From an uncultured Psychromonas sp. (lineage in GTDB: Bacteria; Pseudomonadota; Gammaproteobacteria; Enterobacterales; Psychromonadaceae), in the NCBI RefSeq assembly GCF_947489755.1, contig NZ_CANLFB010000017.1, forward strand, positions 1-64,000: a DNA stretch of 64,000 nt, in the 5' to 3' direction. The position numbers were made by a program, and so were the translations under genes. The notes beneath the pieces are model-generated. The model was not told the DNA's origin. It ran no database searches and saw nothing but the letters and a program-made list of their open reading frames with translations. Of the stretch, positions 1-8,959 are shown one piece after another; within the stretch, counting starts at the first letter, position 1, and every line of letters begins with the position of its first letter.

Positions 1-693
1 ATTAAGACGCCGGATATATGTCAAGAAACCGTTATCTCTATGATGTAAAGAGCAGTTTAGACAAAGGTGATTTATCGGCTAAAACGATCTGTACAAAAGA
101 CAAGTTTAATCAGGAAAACACCCCTTTATTAATAAGGGTGACGAGTCTTCTGTACGTAATCAATTATTAAACAGAAAATAAAAATCAATCTAATCTTGAT
201 TTACAAAGAGTGACCATATATGTCCAGCACTTTATCTTGGAGGCATTGTCGAGTGAGCTATCTTAGTTGAAAATTTGTTTCCTTTTTGATCGCACTATTG
301 ATTGCCTTTTTAGGTAAAAATGAAAAAGTAGATAAACCAACTCACTAAATGTAAAAGAAACCGAAAATTAAATTGAGTAAAATTCTATTGTAATTCTCAG
401 ATATTAATTATTTAAATGTGTGGGTGCCCAGTGTTTTGTAATGCAAAATGAAAGACTTGACCCCGTTGGTTTCACTTGTATTTTAATAAATTAACATTAC
501 AATGCCACTGTCTAAAAAAACAGTGTGTGGTTGTCCTTAATCTCTCCATTAAAATTATCGCAAGTAGTCTGAAAACTGATTTTATCGAAAGGTAGGATTT
601 ATCTGTTAATATTTTGTAAATGTAATCGATAATAATGAATTACTTTGCTATCATCCTTTTTTATTTTTTAATTCGAGTAATGTAGTTAATTAT
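1..693. other. gene-poor left flank of the defence-like island
   Basis: No convincing gene lies here. The longest open stretch I read starts at an ATG at 18 and gives about 50 unremarkable codons, which I do not recognise. A weak hairpin (CACCC/GGGTG arms around 119-140) is visible. A stretch near 450-475 reading GACTTGACCCCG resembles sequence I associate with flanks of mobile elements in marine bacteria, but that is a memory-based impression only. The region is very AT-rich and probably holds the promoter of the methyltransferase gene near its right end. Confidence 0.5.
646..654 (+). promoter_or_regulatory. possible extended -10 element for the methyltransferase gene
   Basis: TGCTATCAT fits an extended -10 (TGn plus TATCAT) about 40 bases upstream of the ATG at 694. 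No good -35 box is seen, which extended -10 promoters tolerate. A short GTAAT...ATTAC inverted repeat lies just upstream (about 621-643) and could be an operator. Unproven. Confidence 0.3.
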
Positions 694-1806
694 ATGCGTA
701 AAGATATCTGCAGCAATGAATGGTTAACCAATAAAGTTATGCCTGATTATAATCAATTTACTGGTTCATTAAATATTGTTGACTTGTTCTCTGGTTGTGG
801 AGGGTTAACGTTAGGTGCAATTGAAGCTGCTAAAAATCATCATCTATCAAGTAATATAAAGTTAGCGGTAGAGATGAATCCTGATGCAGCAAACACCTAT
901 CAAAAAAATTTTTATCATAGTCTATCTACAATATTTAACGGTAACATTGAAGAACTAATTACAAATTACCCTGGTGATAATATTTCTGAGGCTGAGTTAG
1001 CGTTAAAGTCTAAAAATGCTAATGTCGATGTTCTTTTAGCAGGGCCTCCTTGCCAAGGACATTCAAGGTTAAATAATCACACTCGCTCTAAAGACCCTCG
1101 CAATAAACTATATTTAAAGGTTATTCGTTTTGTTGAGTTATGCAAACCACAGTTTGTGATAATTGAAAATGTATTAAACATTAAACATGATGAGGGTAAT
1201 GTATTAACTGAAAGCGCTGATTTTTTAGAAGGTATAGGTTATTCAGTTGAAAATTTAGTCATTAAAACCGCTAAGTACGGTATAGCTCAAAATAGAGTGC
1301 GGCATATACAGGTAGCATCTCTTAAACAACTTGACCTTTCTTTAACTGATTATGAATCGACCTCGGTACTTTCAGATATAATCGCAGATATTATTGATAA
1401 TTCTGAGCATTCAAAAGATACTTTTGACACACCATCAAAAACCAAAAATACAGAAAGAATAGATTATTTATTTGATAACGATGTATATGATTTGCCAAAT
1501 AATTTGAGACCTGATTGTCACAAGTATAAAGATCATACTTACCCTACGTCTTATGGTCGGTTAAAATGGGACAAGCCATCAACAACGATCACTCGAGGTT
1601 TTAGTACAATGGGACAAGGGCGTTTTGTGCACCCATTAAGGCGCAGAACATTAACTCCACATGAAGCCGCACGCATTCAAGGTTTTCCAGACTTTTTTGG
1701 TTTTACAGAATATAAAACTAGAGGAAACCTACACTTGATGATTGCAAATGCAGTTCCGCCAAAAATCAGCGCTATGCTAGTTGATTTGTATTTGCATCAA
1801 AAATAG
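694..1806 (+). CDS. C5-cytosine DNA methyltransferase of the defence-like island
   Basis: Transfers a methyl group from SAM to C5 of cytosine in DNA. The canonical motifs are all present and in order: motif I DLFSGCGG (residues 30-37), motif IV GPPCQGHS with catalytic Cys120, motif VI ENV (158-160), motif VIII QNRVRH (199-204), motif IX around RTLTPHEAARIQGFP and motif X GNLHLMIANAVPP near the C-terminus. At 370 residues it is compact, with a short target-recognition region between motifs VIII and IX, so the recognition site cannot be read from sequence. No clear Shine-Dalgarno precedes the ATG. It is followed on the same strand by a DUF262 gene and a HEPN gene and no classical restriction endonuclease, which suggests it marks self DNA for an unconventional restriction or abortive system. 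The gene looks more AT-rich than the housekeeping genes, consistent with transfer. Confidence 0.93.
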   Translation: MRKDICSNEWLTNKVMPDYNQFTGSLNIVDLFSGCGGLTLGAIEAAKNHHLSSNIKLAVEMNPDAANTYQKNFYHSLSTIFNGNIEELITNYPGDNISEAELALKSKNANVDVLLAGPPCQGHSRLNNHTRSKDPRNKLYLKVIRFVELCKPQFVIIENVLNIKHDEGNVLTESADFLEGIGYSVENLVIKTAKYGIAQNRVRHIQVASLKQLDLSLTDYESTSVLSDIIADIIDNSEHSKDTFDTPSKTKNTERIDYLFDNDVYDLPNNLRPDCHKYKDHTYPTSYGRLKWDKPSTTITRGFSTMGQGRFVHPLRRRTLTPHEAARIQGFPDFFGFTEYKTRGNLHLMIANAVPPKISAMLVDLYLHQK

Positions 1807-1998
1807 GTCAGCATCTGATTTTTGATTAACTTGTTAGTTATAATTAATTCACTAGCAATATTTTTAACTTATTCCACCTTATATCTCTACTAACGCTCAC
1901 CCATTTGGTGGTAACCTATATACATATTAAGTTGATTTTTTTATTATTATATTAACTTATTTAAATAAATGTACTCATTTAATATTGGAAACCTTCCT

Positions 1999-3279
1999 AT
2001 GAACACTACTTTGAAACCAGACCTTAAGATAGCTCGATTAAAAGAGTTAAAAGAGTTAATTACACCTAAGTTAAAGGAAATAAATAAAATATTAACTCGA
2101 ATAGATCTACTCAAGGTGAAAAAAGATATTTGGGTTACAAAAGAAAAGAATGAATATAATAAAAAAGTTGGGTTAATTGCTGTTTTAAAAAAAGAACTGG
2201 CTCCATTGCGAAAAGAAGAAGAAGAGTTAATAGAACGTCATACCATAAAAAAAATGAATGAGTACGAATACAATACTTCAGAGTTTACTATTGATGAGCT
2301 TAATCGTAGGTATGAACGTAGTTTAAGTGATGAATTTGATGTGGATGATAGTTTTTCAAAAGGTGCTGTGTATGTACCAGATTACCAAAGAGAATTTGTT
2401 TGGTCTGATAATGCGCAGTCAAAATTTATAGAGTCATTAATTTTAGGAATACCGGTCCCATTAATATTTTTTGCTGATGTTAACTCTCATTTAGAAATTG
2501 TCGATGGGTCACAACGAATAAGAACAATACATAATTTTATTAGTGGTAATTTGAAATTGGATGGTTTAGAAAAATTAACTTACCTAAATGGTTATAGATA
2601 TAATGATTTGCCGATGCTTCGCCAAAATAGAATTGATGATCTTAGTTTAAGGGCTGTATCTTTAGGGCGTAATACTCTTCCTACTGCAAGATATGATTTA
2701 TTTGAAAGAGTAAATACTGGTGGCGATAATTTAAAAAGTGCAGAGAAAAGAAAAGGTAGTGTTGTTAGTGATTATTCTCGGTTCATCGAAGAATGTTCTA
2801 AAAATGAATTGTTTATGGAGTTATGCCCATTAGGAGAAAAAGTAGCAAACCGTGGAGAAGGGATTGAACGTATTACTCGTTTCTTTGCATACTCAGGAGA
2901 AGGGGCATTGGATAAATATAACGGTAAAGTTACGCCTTTTTTACAAGCGTTTTTGAAAGCTGAAAGTGATAAGTTTGATGAAGTAAAAAAGGAAGAGATG
3001 ACGAATCAATTTAATAGAATGCTTAATTTCGTTAATCAGAATTTTCCAAATGGTTTTAAAAAATATAAGGAGTCTAAGTCAACCTTCAGAGTTAGATTTG
3101 AAGCAATTTCATTAGGTGTTGATAAAGCTTTAGATGAACAACCTAAATTGCAAGTAGCTAACGTTAATTGGATTGATTCTGAAAGTTTCTATGAATGTAT
3201 TCGCTCTGATGCCGCGAATAATAAAAGTAAATTATTGAAACGTATTGATTATGTTGCCGATAAGCTTTTAGGACGTTAA
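1999..3279 (+). CDS. DUF262 (GmrS/ParB-like fold) domain protein
   Basis: DUF262 proteins have a ParB/sulfiredoxin-like fold and occur in type IV restriction (GmrSD) and other phage-defence systems as NTP-using sensor or nuclease parts. The family motifs are visible (numbering from an upstream ATG at 1969): PDYQREFVW (YQR at 139-141), IVDGSQR (DGSQR 179-183, the DGQQR-like motif) and FERVNTGG (245-252). The N-terminal 90 residues are Lys/Glu/Leu-rich and probably coiled coil. No DUF1524 His-Asn-His nuclease is seen at the C-terminus, unlike GmrSD fusions. I chose ATG 1999, which has GGAA eight bases upstream; ATG 1969 adds ten residues but has no ribosome binding site. Only two bases separate it from the HEPN gene, so the two are surely co-expressed. 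Exact biochemical activity is unknown. Confidence 0.88.
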   Translation: MNTTLKPDLKIARLKELKELITPKLKEINKILTRIDLLKVKKDIWVTKEKNEYNKKVGLIAVLKKELAPLRKEEEELIERHTIKKMNEYEYNTSEFTIDELNRRYERSLSDEFDVDDSFSKGAVYVPDYQREFVWSDNAQSKFIESLILGIPVPLIFFADVNSHLEIVDGSQRIRTIHNFISGNLKLDGLEKLTYLNGYRYNDLPMLRQNRIDDLSLRAVSLGRNTLPTARYDLFERVNTGGDNLKSAEKRKGSVVSDYSRFIEECSKNELFMELCPLGEKVANRGEGIERITRFFAYSGEGALDKYNGKVTPFLQAFLKAESDKFDEVKKEEMTNQFNRMLNFVNQNFPNGFKKYKESKSTFRVRFEAISLGVDKALDEQPKLQVANVNWIDSESFYECIRSDAANNKSKLLKRIDYVADKLLGR

Positions 3280-3281
3280 TC

Positions 3282-4055
3282 ATGGATAATATAAAAAGAG
3301 AATTAGCTATTCGTGAACAAGAGATTAAATCGTATGTTAAATTTTTAACCCAATTAGACATAACAAATAGTGCCATTGTATCTTCTTTAGATGATTTGTT
3401 ATTAACTCCTTCAATTCGACCTAAGGAGGAAAATTTAGTACCAGACGATATAAAAAAAATATTAAAAGCAAACTTATGTCTAATGCTTTACAACGTTACT
3501 GAAGGTTTCATTAAACAATCAATATTGAATGTGTTAGACACAATTAATAATACCCATACTTATTCTAAATTAACTGACAATATGAAAATAATATGGTTGG
3601 AACGTTGCGTTGTTTGGTTTGAATATAAATCAGATGATTTTAAAAGTAGTGGCATGTCTAAAAAATTATTTTATGCAAAACTTATAGATCGATTAGGGGA
3701 TGATTTACTTTCTTTTATAACTGAAGAAGAGAAAAGTGATCCGAGAAAATTTTCAGAACGATTTGGTATTCCTGGCAATGTTGACCATACAACGTTTAAA
3801 AAACTTGCCGATGAATATGGGATCGTTTTAAGTGATAGAAGCGTATTTGATAAAGAAGACACTTTAAAGACTTTACGTGAGGATCGCAATAAACTTGCAC
3901 ATGGCAATATATCTTTCAACGATTTTGGTCATACCTTATCAGTTGCTGAATTAGTTGAGTTATCGAATGATGTTTTTGAATATTTAGGAAAAATTGCAAA
4001 TATGTTTCAAACTTACCTTCGAGAAGAAAAATACCTTAACGAAGCAACTTGTTAA
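3282..4055 (+). CDS. HEPN-domain RNase-like protein (MAE_28990/MAE_18760-like)
   Basis: A mostly helical 257-residue protein whose C-terminal part carries the HEPN catalytic signature R-x4-H as EDRNKLAHGN (Arg202, His207), the motif of metal-independent HEPN endoribonucleases. The surrounding architecture resembles the MAE_28990/MAE_18760-like HEPN families, which are described as neighbours of DUF262 proteins. It starts two bases after the DUF262 stop codon. I infer that it is the toxic effector, cleaving RNA when the DUF262 partner or the methyltransferase state signals foreign DNA. It could instead be a minimal nucleotidyltransferase-type HEPN partner, but no MNT gene is present. Confidence in HEPN membership is good; the function is inference. 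Confidence 0.82.
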   Translation: MDNIKRELAIREQEIKSYVKFLTQLDITNSAIVSSLDDLLLTPSIRPKEENLVPDDIKKILKANLCLMLYNVTEGFIKQSILNVLDTINNTHTYSKLTDNMKIIWLERCVVWFEYKSDDFKSSGMSKKLFYAKLIDRLGDDLLSFITEEEKSDPRKFSERFGIPGNVDHTTFKKLADEYGIVLSDRSVFDKEDTLKTLREDRNKLAHGNISFNDFGHTLSVAELVELSNDVFEYLGKIANMFQTYLREEKYLNEATC

Positions 4056-4173
4056 ACCTCAATGAGAAAGATAGTTAATTAGGTAGGTTTTTTCATTATA
4101 AATGGCGAAATAAAAGTAGGGGACATCCAATAGTTGAAATTAATAATATCAAGCAGTTAAGATATAGTATTAC

Positions 4174-4487
4174 TCAATGCGGCTACGACATCCCACCGTA
4201 AGCTTTCCCCCCTTTAAGCAAAAGCAAACAGGACGTTTGCTGTAAGTTCATTCGGCGCATGGATGCGCCGTATGAACTGGTGCGTTTAGAAAGGGGATAA
4301 TAGTTTGGGATAAAAAAGAGACTCGGTGTCAGTTTCTTTGTCAACTTTTTTTATGATAAAAGAAAGTTTAGTCGCCGAAAGGGCGAAATACAAAGCTAAT
4401 AAATATCAAACAGTCTCGACGAGCCCCGACGAGTGATAACAAAACACAAAGCAGAAACAATTAGGCTGAAGCCAGCGCCCCGAAAAT
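4174..4487 (+). repeat. structured intergenic element, copy 1
   Basis: First of two diverged copies sharing a start (TCAATgCGGCTACGA), an internal GGTGCGTT, a TCGCC/GGCGA hairpin, two GACGAG boxes followed by ATAACAAAA, and an end at GCGCCCCGAAAA. The first part folds as a three-way junction: outer stem CCCCTTT (4209-4215) with AAAGGGG (4290-4296); hairpin 4223-4241 (7-bp stem, loop AGGAC); hairpin 4245-4278 (14 paired bases with one T-T mismatch, loop TGGA). A further hairpin lies at 4372-4386. No open frame is shared with copy 2, so it is not protein coding. It sits between the HEPN gene and ubiG. Confidence 0.8.
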
Positions 4488-4558
4488 CCCTTAATACAAA
4501 AGCTAAATACTAACAAACTGATATAACGATTCTTGATTTAGCTATAACAAAACCTTGG

Positions 4559-4887
4559 TCAATACGGCTACGATAATTTCCCGTTAAGTTTTTCTGAATC
4601 AATCACTGCCTTTAGCAAGTAGAGGCATGGATGCCGTTACTAGCTCAGTTCGAGACATGGATGTCGAGTCTGAGCGGTGCGTTAAGAAGGCAGTTATTTA
4701 TTCAGATTAAAAAACGTATTGGGGCGACTTTCTTTTGGTTCTGTTTTCTTTGTTCGTATAAAGAAAATGAACTCGCCGACAGGGCGAAACCACTGTGAAT
4801 AAGTATAAAGCTGACCCGACGAGCGCAGACGAGCAATAACAAAAACACAAAGTAAAAACAAGCAGGCTAAAGCCTGCGCCCCGAAAA
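4559..4887 (+). repeat. structured intergenic element, copy 2
   Basis: Second copy of the element at 4174-4487. The same junction is rebuilt with different bases: outer stem ACTGCCTT (4605-4612) with AAGGCAGT (4687-4694); hairpin 4618-4641 (loop TGGA); hairpin 4643-4675 (6-bp outer GCTCAG/CTGAGC, internal loop, GACA/TGTC, loop TGGA). The TCGCC/GGCGA hairpin recurs at 4773-4787 and the GACGAG pair at 4818 and 4828. A 65-codon minus-strand ORF lies inside, but the equivalent frame in copy 1 is broken, so it is likely spurious. The right end doubles as a probable ubiG terminator. Confidence 0.8.
4848..4877 (-). terminator. probable intrinsic terminator of ubiG
   Basis: On the minus strand GCAGGC-TTTA-GCCTGC (4862-4877) is followed by TTGTTTTT. 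It lies about 35 bases past the ubiG stop and inside the right end of repeat copy 2. Confidence 0.6.
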
Positions 4888-4910
4888 CCAACAGAATAAG
4901 AAACGAAAAA

Positions 4911-5678
4911 CTAAATCACCTTCGTACACTTCAACATATAATTCACATCCACATTCTGTGTGATCTTAAAATCATTCGATAACGGACTATATTCCACACC
5001 ACACAAATCATCACACTTTAACTGCGTCGCATCAATCGCATTCAACAACTGAGAAGGACGAATAAACTTAGCATATTCATGCGTGCCTTTTGGCACCCAA
5101 CGTAACACATGCTCTGCGCCTACAATCATCATCAAATAAGCTTTCCATGTTTTATTGATGGTTGAAAAGTAAACCGTTCCGCCTGGTTTGACCAAATCAC
5201 AACACGCTTGGATCACTGAAGCGGGATCGGGCACGTGCTCTAACATTTCCATGCAAGTCACTACATCGAAGGTTTGTGGATGAGATTGAGCAAATTGTTC
5301 TGCGGTAGTTTTTTGGTAATCTACTTTAGTTTGTGTTTCTAGAGCGTGTAAACGGGCTATTTGTAGTGAGGCGTGTGCCATGTCAATGCCCGTTACTTCT
5401 GCTCCTTTTATCGCCATGCTTTCAGCTAAAATACCGCCACCACAACCAACATCAACTACTTTTTTACCGAATAAACCGTCAACACCTTGTTCTATATAAT
5501 CGAGGCGTTTTGGGTTTAATAGATGTAACGGTTTAAAGTCACCCTCTAAATCCCACCATTGCTCTGCCATCGCAGAAAATTTTTCAATTTCTTGCTGGTC
5601 TACATTCGCTTCAAGTTCATTGTTTGGTAATGAATCTGTTTGCTCAGAGTGGTTCTGTGATGGATTGTATTGAGTCAC
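4911..5678 (-). CDS. ubiG: ubiquinone biosynthesis O-methyltransferase UbiG
   Basis: Performs both SAM-dependent O-methylations in ubiquinone synthesis. The class I SAM-binding motif [16 protein letters not shown], the [11 protein letters not shown] segment, WWDLEG near the N-terminus and the C-terminal VDVNYML closely follow the E. coli protein. At 255 residues it is slightly longer than E. coli UbiG (240) because of a polar N-terminal extension. The start is GTG at 5678 with AGGAT about ten bases upstream. It is divergent from gyrA, the arrangement seen in E. coli and relatives. Confidence 0.96.
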   Translation of the reverse strand: MTQYNPSQNHSEQTDSLPNNELEANVDQQEIEKFSAMAEQWWDLEGDFKPLHLLNPKRLDYIEQGVDGLFGKKVVDVGCGGGILAESMAIKGAEVTGIDMAHASLQIARLHALETQTKVDYQKTTAEQFAQSHPQTFDVVTCMEMLEHVPDPASVIQACCDLVKPGGTVYFSTINKTWKAYLMMIVGAEHVLRWVPKGTHEYAKFIRPSQLLNAIDATQLKCDDLCGVEYSPLSNDFKITQNVDVNYMLKCTKVI

Positions 5679-5832
5679 GCTATTATCATCCTGTTTATTT
5701 GCGGTTGAGTATTATGGTTTATAGAAAAGTCCTTTTATAAGACTTGTTTTTATAAACACCTTGCTACCCGGTTGATTGTTTAATGCTATGTCGAGTTACT
5801 TTTTATAAAGGTCTATCGATGACGCTTATTTT

Positions 5833-5860
5833 TTGCTAAACGTTGCTAAACCTTACTAAA
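5833..5860. repeat. three 10-bp phased TTGCTAAA repeats
   Basis: TTGCTAAA at 5833 and 5843 and TTACTAAA at 5853, each starting a helical turn apart on one DNA face. This is a plausible protein-binding array in the divergent ubiG/gyrA region. I do not recognise the binding protein. Confidence 0.45.
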
Positions 5861-6063
5861 AAAGTCGTTCAAAAGTAAAGAAAGGAGATTATAACGTGAT
5901 AACAATAATGATGGGTGATTAATTTTGCGATTCTAAGGGGCTTTAAATTATCCCTTTGGTTGTATGAAAAGTGAGCGGTTAGTTAATAAGTGCCTCATAT
6001 TGTCCCATAAAACGATTCTCAGGCGATTTTGCTCATTAAAACGCTTCTGCCAAGGTGCATTTG

Positions 6064-6072
6064 TGCTACTAT
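6064..6072 (+). promoter_or_regulatory. gyrA promoter, extended -10
   Basis: TGCTACTAT is an extended -10 (TGn-TACTAT) 54 bases before the gyrA ATG. The -35 position at 17-bp spacing (6044-6049, CTTCTG) is poor. Confidence 0.45.
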
Positions 6073-6125
6073 CGACCCCTTACTAAATTTAGTCTGTTTC
6101 CACTAATTTAAGGATTTAAGTTTCT

Positions 6126-8870
6126 ATGAGCGAATTTGCTTCTGACGTTTCCCCAATTAATATCGAAGATGAATTAAAGAATTCTTATCTTGAATATGCA
6201 ATGAGCGTGATCGTAGGTCGTGCATTACCCGATGTACGTGATGGTTTAAAACCCGTTCACCGTCGTGTTTTATTTGCGATGAATGTTTTACGTAATGACT
6301 GGAACAAACCTTACAAAAAATCGGCACGTGTTGTTGGTGATGTAATCGGTAAATATCATCCACATGGTGACACTGCGGTATACGATACGATTGTTCGTAT
6401 GGCGCAAGACTTCTCATTACGTTACATGTTGGTTGATGGTCAAGGTAACTTCGGTTCTGTCGATGGCGATAGTGCAGCAGCGATGCGTTATACGGAAATC
6501 CGTATGCAGAAGTTAGCACATGAGTTATTAGCTGACTTAGAAAAAGAAACGGTTGATTACGTACCTAACTATGATGGTACTGAGTTCATTCCTGAAGTGT
6601 TACCGACTAAAATTCCTAACCTATTAATTAATGGTTCATCAGGTATTGCGGTAGGGATGGCAACGAACATTCCACCTCATAACTTAGGTGAAGTGATCAG
6701 TGCTTGTTTAGCGCTTATTAAAGATGAAGACATTACCATCAATGAGTTGATTGAGCATATCCCTGGACCAGATTTCCCAACAGCGGGTATCATCAATGGT
6801 CGTAAAGGTATTATCGAGGCTTACCATACGGGCCGCGGTAAGATTAAAGTACGTGCTAAAGCAGACATTGAAGTGAATGAAAAAACCGGTCGTGAAACGA
6901 TCGTGGTACATGAATTACCGTACCAAGTTAACAAAGCGCGTTTGATTGAAAAAATCGCGGAATTTGTTAAAGATAAAAAAATTGAAGGTATCAGCGCATT
7001 ACGTGACGAGTCAGATAAAGACGGTATGCGTATGGTCGTTGAAGTGAAACGTGGTGAAGTGGGTGAAGTGGTTTTAAACAACCTTTACGCACAAACGCAA
7101 ATGCAAGTGACATTCGGTATTAATGCCGTTGCACTTGACCACGGTCAGCCAAAATTATTCAACCTAAAAGAGATGTTAGAAGCGTTTATTCTGCATCGTC
7201 GTGAAGTGGTAACTCGCCGTACGGTATTTGAATTACGTAAAGCGCGTGATCGTGCACATATCCTTGAAGGGTTAGCGATTTCATTGGTTAACATTGAAGC
7301 TATCATTGAAATGATCCGTAACTCTCCAACACCCGCTGAAGCAAAATTAGCGCTACAGTCTCGTGGTTGGGATTTAGGTGCGGTTGCTTCAATGCTTGAA
7401 GCAAGTGGTGTTGATGCGGCTCGTCCTGATGGGTTAGCGATTGAATTTGGTATTCGTGATAACCAATACTTCATGACTGAAATTCAAGCACAAGCGATTC
7501 TAGATTTACGTCTTCACAAGTTAACGGGCCTTGAGCACGAGAAAATTTTAGGCGAGTACAAAGAGCTATTAGAAATCATTGCTGCTTTATTATTCATTCT
7601 TGAAAGTCCTGCTCGTTTGATGGAAGTGATTGAAGAAGAATTAGAAGAAGTACGTGATAACTTTGACGATGAACGTCGTACTGAAATCACTGAATCTGAA
7701 TCTGATTTATGTATGGAAGATTTAATCGTTGAAGAAGATGTTGTTGTGACGCTTTCTCACGAAGGTTACGTTAAGTATCAACCGTTATCAGACTACGAAG
7801 CACAGCGTCGTGGTGGTAAAGGTAAAGCCGCGACTAAGATGAAAGATGAAGACTTCATCGAGAAACTATTAGTGGCAAGTACGCATGATACTATTTTATG
7901 TTTCTCTACACGTGGTCGTCTGTACTGGCTGAAAACATTCCAACTGCCTTTAGCATCTCGTCAAGCACGTGGTCGTCCGATTGTGAATATCTTGCCGCTT
8001 GAAGAGGGTGAGCGTATTACTGCAATCTTACCAGTACGTGAATATGAAGATGATAAATATGTGTTCATGGCAACAGCAAACGGTACGGTTAAGAAAACCG
8101 CATTAAGTGCTTATAGTCGTCCACGTTCAAGTGGTTTGATCGCGATTAACCTGAATGATGATAACGAGCTAATTGGTGTTGCATTAACTGATGGTACCAA
8201 TGAAATCATGTTGTTCTCGGATGCGGGTAAAGTGGTTCGCTTTAAAGAAGCGGAAGAAAGCGAAGTGACCGATGAAGAAGGCAATGTTGTACTTGATGAA
8301 AACGGCAACCCTGAAATTAAATTCAAAGGTGTTCGTCCAATGGGGCGTACTGCAACGGGTGTTCGTGGTATTAAACTAAACGAAGGCGGTAAAGTTGTTT
8401 CACTGATTGTACCTAATGCTACTGGTCACATCTTAACAACCACTGAGAATGGATACGGTAAACGTACTCCTCTTGATGATTACTCATCTAAGAGTCGTGC
8501 TACACAAGGTGTTATCTCAATTAAAGTGAGCGAGCGTAACGGTAAAGTAGTGGGCGCAGTACAAGTAGATGATAACGATGAAATCATGTTGATCTCTAAC
8601 CGTGGTACGTTAGTGCGTACACCAGTGAGTGGCGTGTCAATTGTGGGTCGTAATACACAAGGTGTTACACTGATCAAAACACGTGATGATGAAAAAATCG
8701 TGGCATTACAACGTATTGAAGAAATCAAAGATGTGCCAGTTTACGATGAAAATGGTGAACTAGTTATACAAGAGCCAACGATATTAGAGGCTGTTGAAGG
8801 TGAAGTACAAGAAAGCGAATCAGACGCAATAGATAATGCGGATGAGCAGCCAACTGACGCACCTGAATAA
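6126..8870 (+). CDS. gyrA: DNA gyrase subunit A
   Basis: Breakage-reunion subunit of DNA gyrase; with GyrB (outside this window) it introduces negative supercoils. The active-site Tyr is Tyr122 in [11 protein letters not shown]. The quinolone region reads [13 protein letters not shown], with Thr at position 83 (Ser in E. coli) and Asp87 kept. The GyrA box QRRGGKG is present at the start of the C-terminal beta-pinwheel that wraps DNA, and the tail after it is acidic. At 914 residues it is close to the family norm. It is transcribed from its own promoter and closed by a terminator right after the stop. Confidence 0.98.
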   Translation: MSEFASDVSPINIEDELKNSYLEYAMSVIVGRALPDVRDGLKPVHRRVLFAMNVLRNDWNKPYKKSARVVGDVIGKYHPHGDTAVYDTIVRMAQDFSLRYMLVDGQGNFGSVDGDSAAAMRYTEIRMQKLAHELLADLEKETVDYVPNYDGTEFIPEVLPTKIPNLLINGSSGIAVGMATNIPPHNLGEVISACLALIKDEDITINELIEHIPGPDFPTAGIINGRKGIIEAYHTGRGKIKVRAKADIEVNEKTGRETIVVHELPYQVNKARLIEKIAEFVKDKKIEGISALRDESDKDGMRMVVEVKRGEVGEVVLNNLYAQTQMQVTFGINAVALDHGQPKLFNLKEMLEAFILHRREVVTRRTVFELRKARDRAHILEGLAISLVNIEAIIEMIRNSPTPAEAKLALQSRGWDLGAVASMLEASGVDAARPDGLAIEFGIRDNQYFMTEIQAQAILDLRLHKLTGLEHEKILGEYKELLEIIAALLFILESPARLMEVIEEELEEVRDNFDDERRTEITESESDLCMEDLIVEEDVVVTLSHEGYVKYQPLSDYEAQRRGGKGKAATKMKDEDFIEKLLVASTHDTILCFSTRGRLYWLKTFQLPLASRQARGRPIVNILPLEEGERITAILPVREYEDDKYVFMATANGTVKKTALSAYSRPRSSGLIAINLNDDNELIGVALTDGTNEIMLFSDAGKVVRFKEAEESEVTDEEGNVVLDENGNPEIKFKGVRPMGRTATGVRGIKLNEGGKVVSLIVPNATGHILTTTENGYGKRTPLDDYSSKSRATQGVISIKVSERNGKVVGAVQVDDNDEIMLISNRGTLVRTPVSGVSIVGRNTQGVTLIKTRDDEKIVALQRIEEIKDVPVYDENGELVIQEPTILEAVEGEVQESESDAIDNADEQPTDAPE

Positions 8871-8886
8871 CAATTAATGACAGTTT

Positions 8887-8917
8887 AATAAGCGGCAATA
8901 GCCGCTTATTTTGTTTT
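8887..8917 (+). terminator. intrinsic terminator of gyrA
   Basis: Perfect 10-bp stem AATAAGCGGC / GCCGCTTATT with an AATA loop, followed by TTGTTTT, 17 bases after the gyrA stop. It separates gyrA from serC. Confidence 0.9.
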
Positions 8918-8959
8918 AAAAGAGTCAACTTATTACTTGAATTCAATAGAGAGTTAGCA

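Larger units (their letters stand above)
5679..6125. other. divergent ubiG/gyrA regulatory region
   Basis: A 447-base gene-free stretch. It contains three TTGCTAAA-like direct repeats at exactly 10-bp spacing (5833, 5843, 5853) nearer ubiG, and an extended -10 at 6064-6072 for gyrA. Nothing resembling a small gene or RNA was found. Confidence 0.6.

Noticed and set aside
450..480. Insertion sequence remnant upstream of the methyltransferase
   Set aside because: A short motif looked familiar from mobile-element flanks, but no transposase fragment, terminal repeats or target duplication could be found.
3164..3376. Minus-strand ORF across the DUF262/HEPN junction
   Set aside because: It lies fully opposite two genes with clear domains and has no recognisable protein features.
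4694..4891. 65-codon minus-strand ORF in the second structured element
   Set aside because: The matching frame in the first copy is interrupted by stops and indels, while stem pairing is kept. Selection is on structure, not on this reading frame.
6157..8946. Several minus-strand ORFs opposite gyrA
   Set aside because: They are shadows of the strongly conserved gyrA frame; none resembles a known protein.
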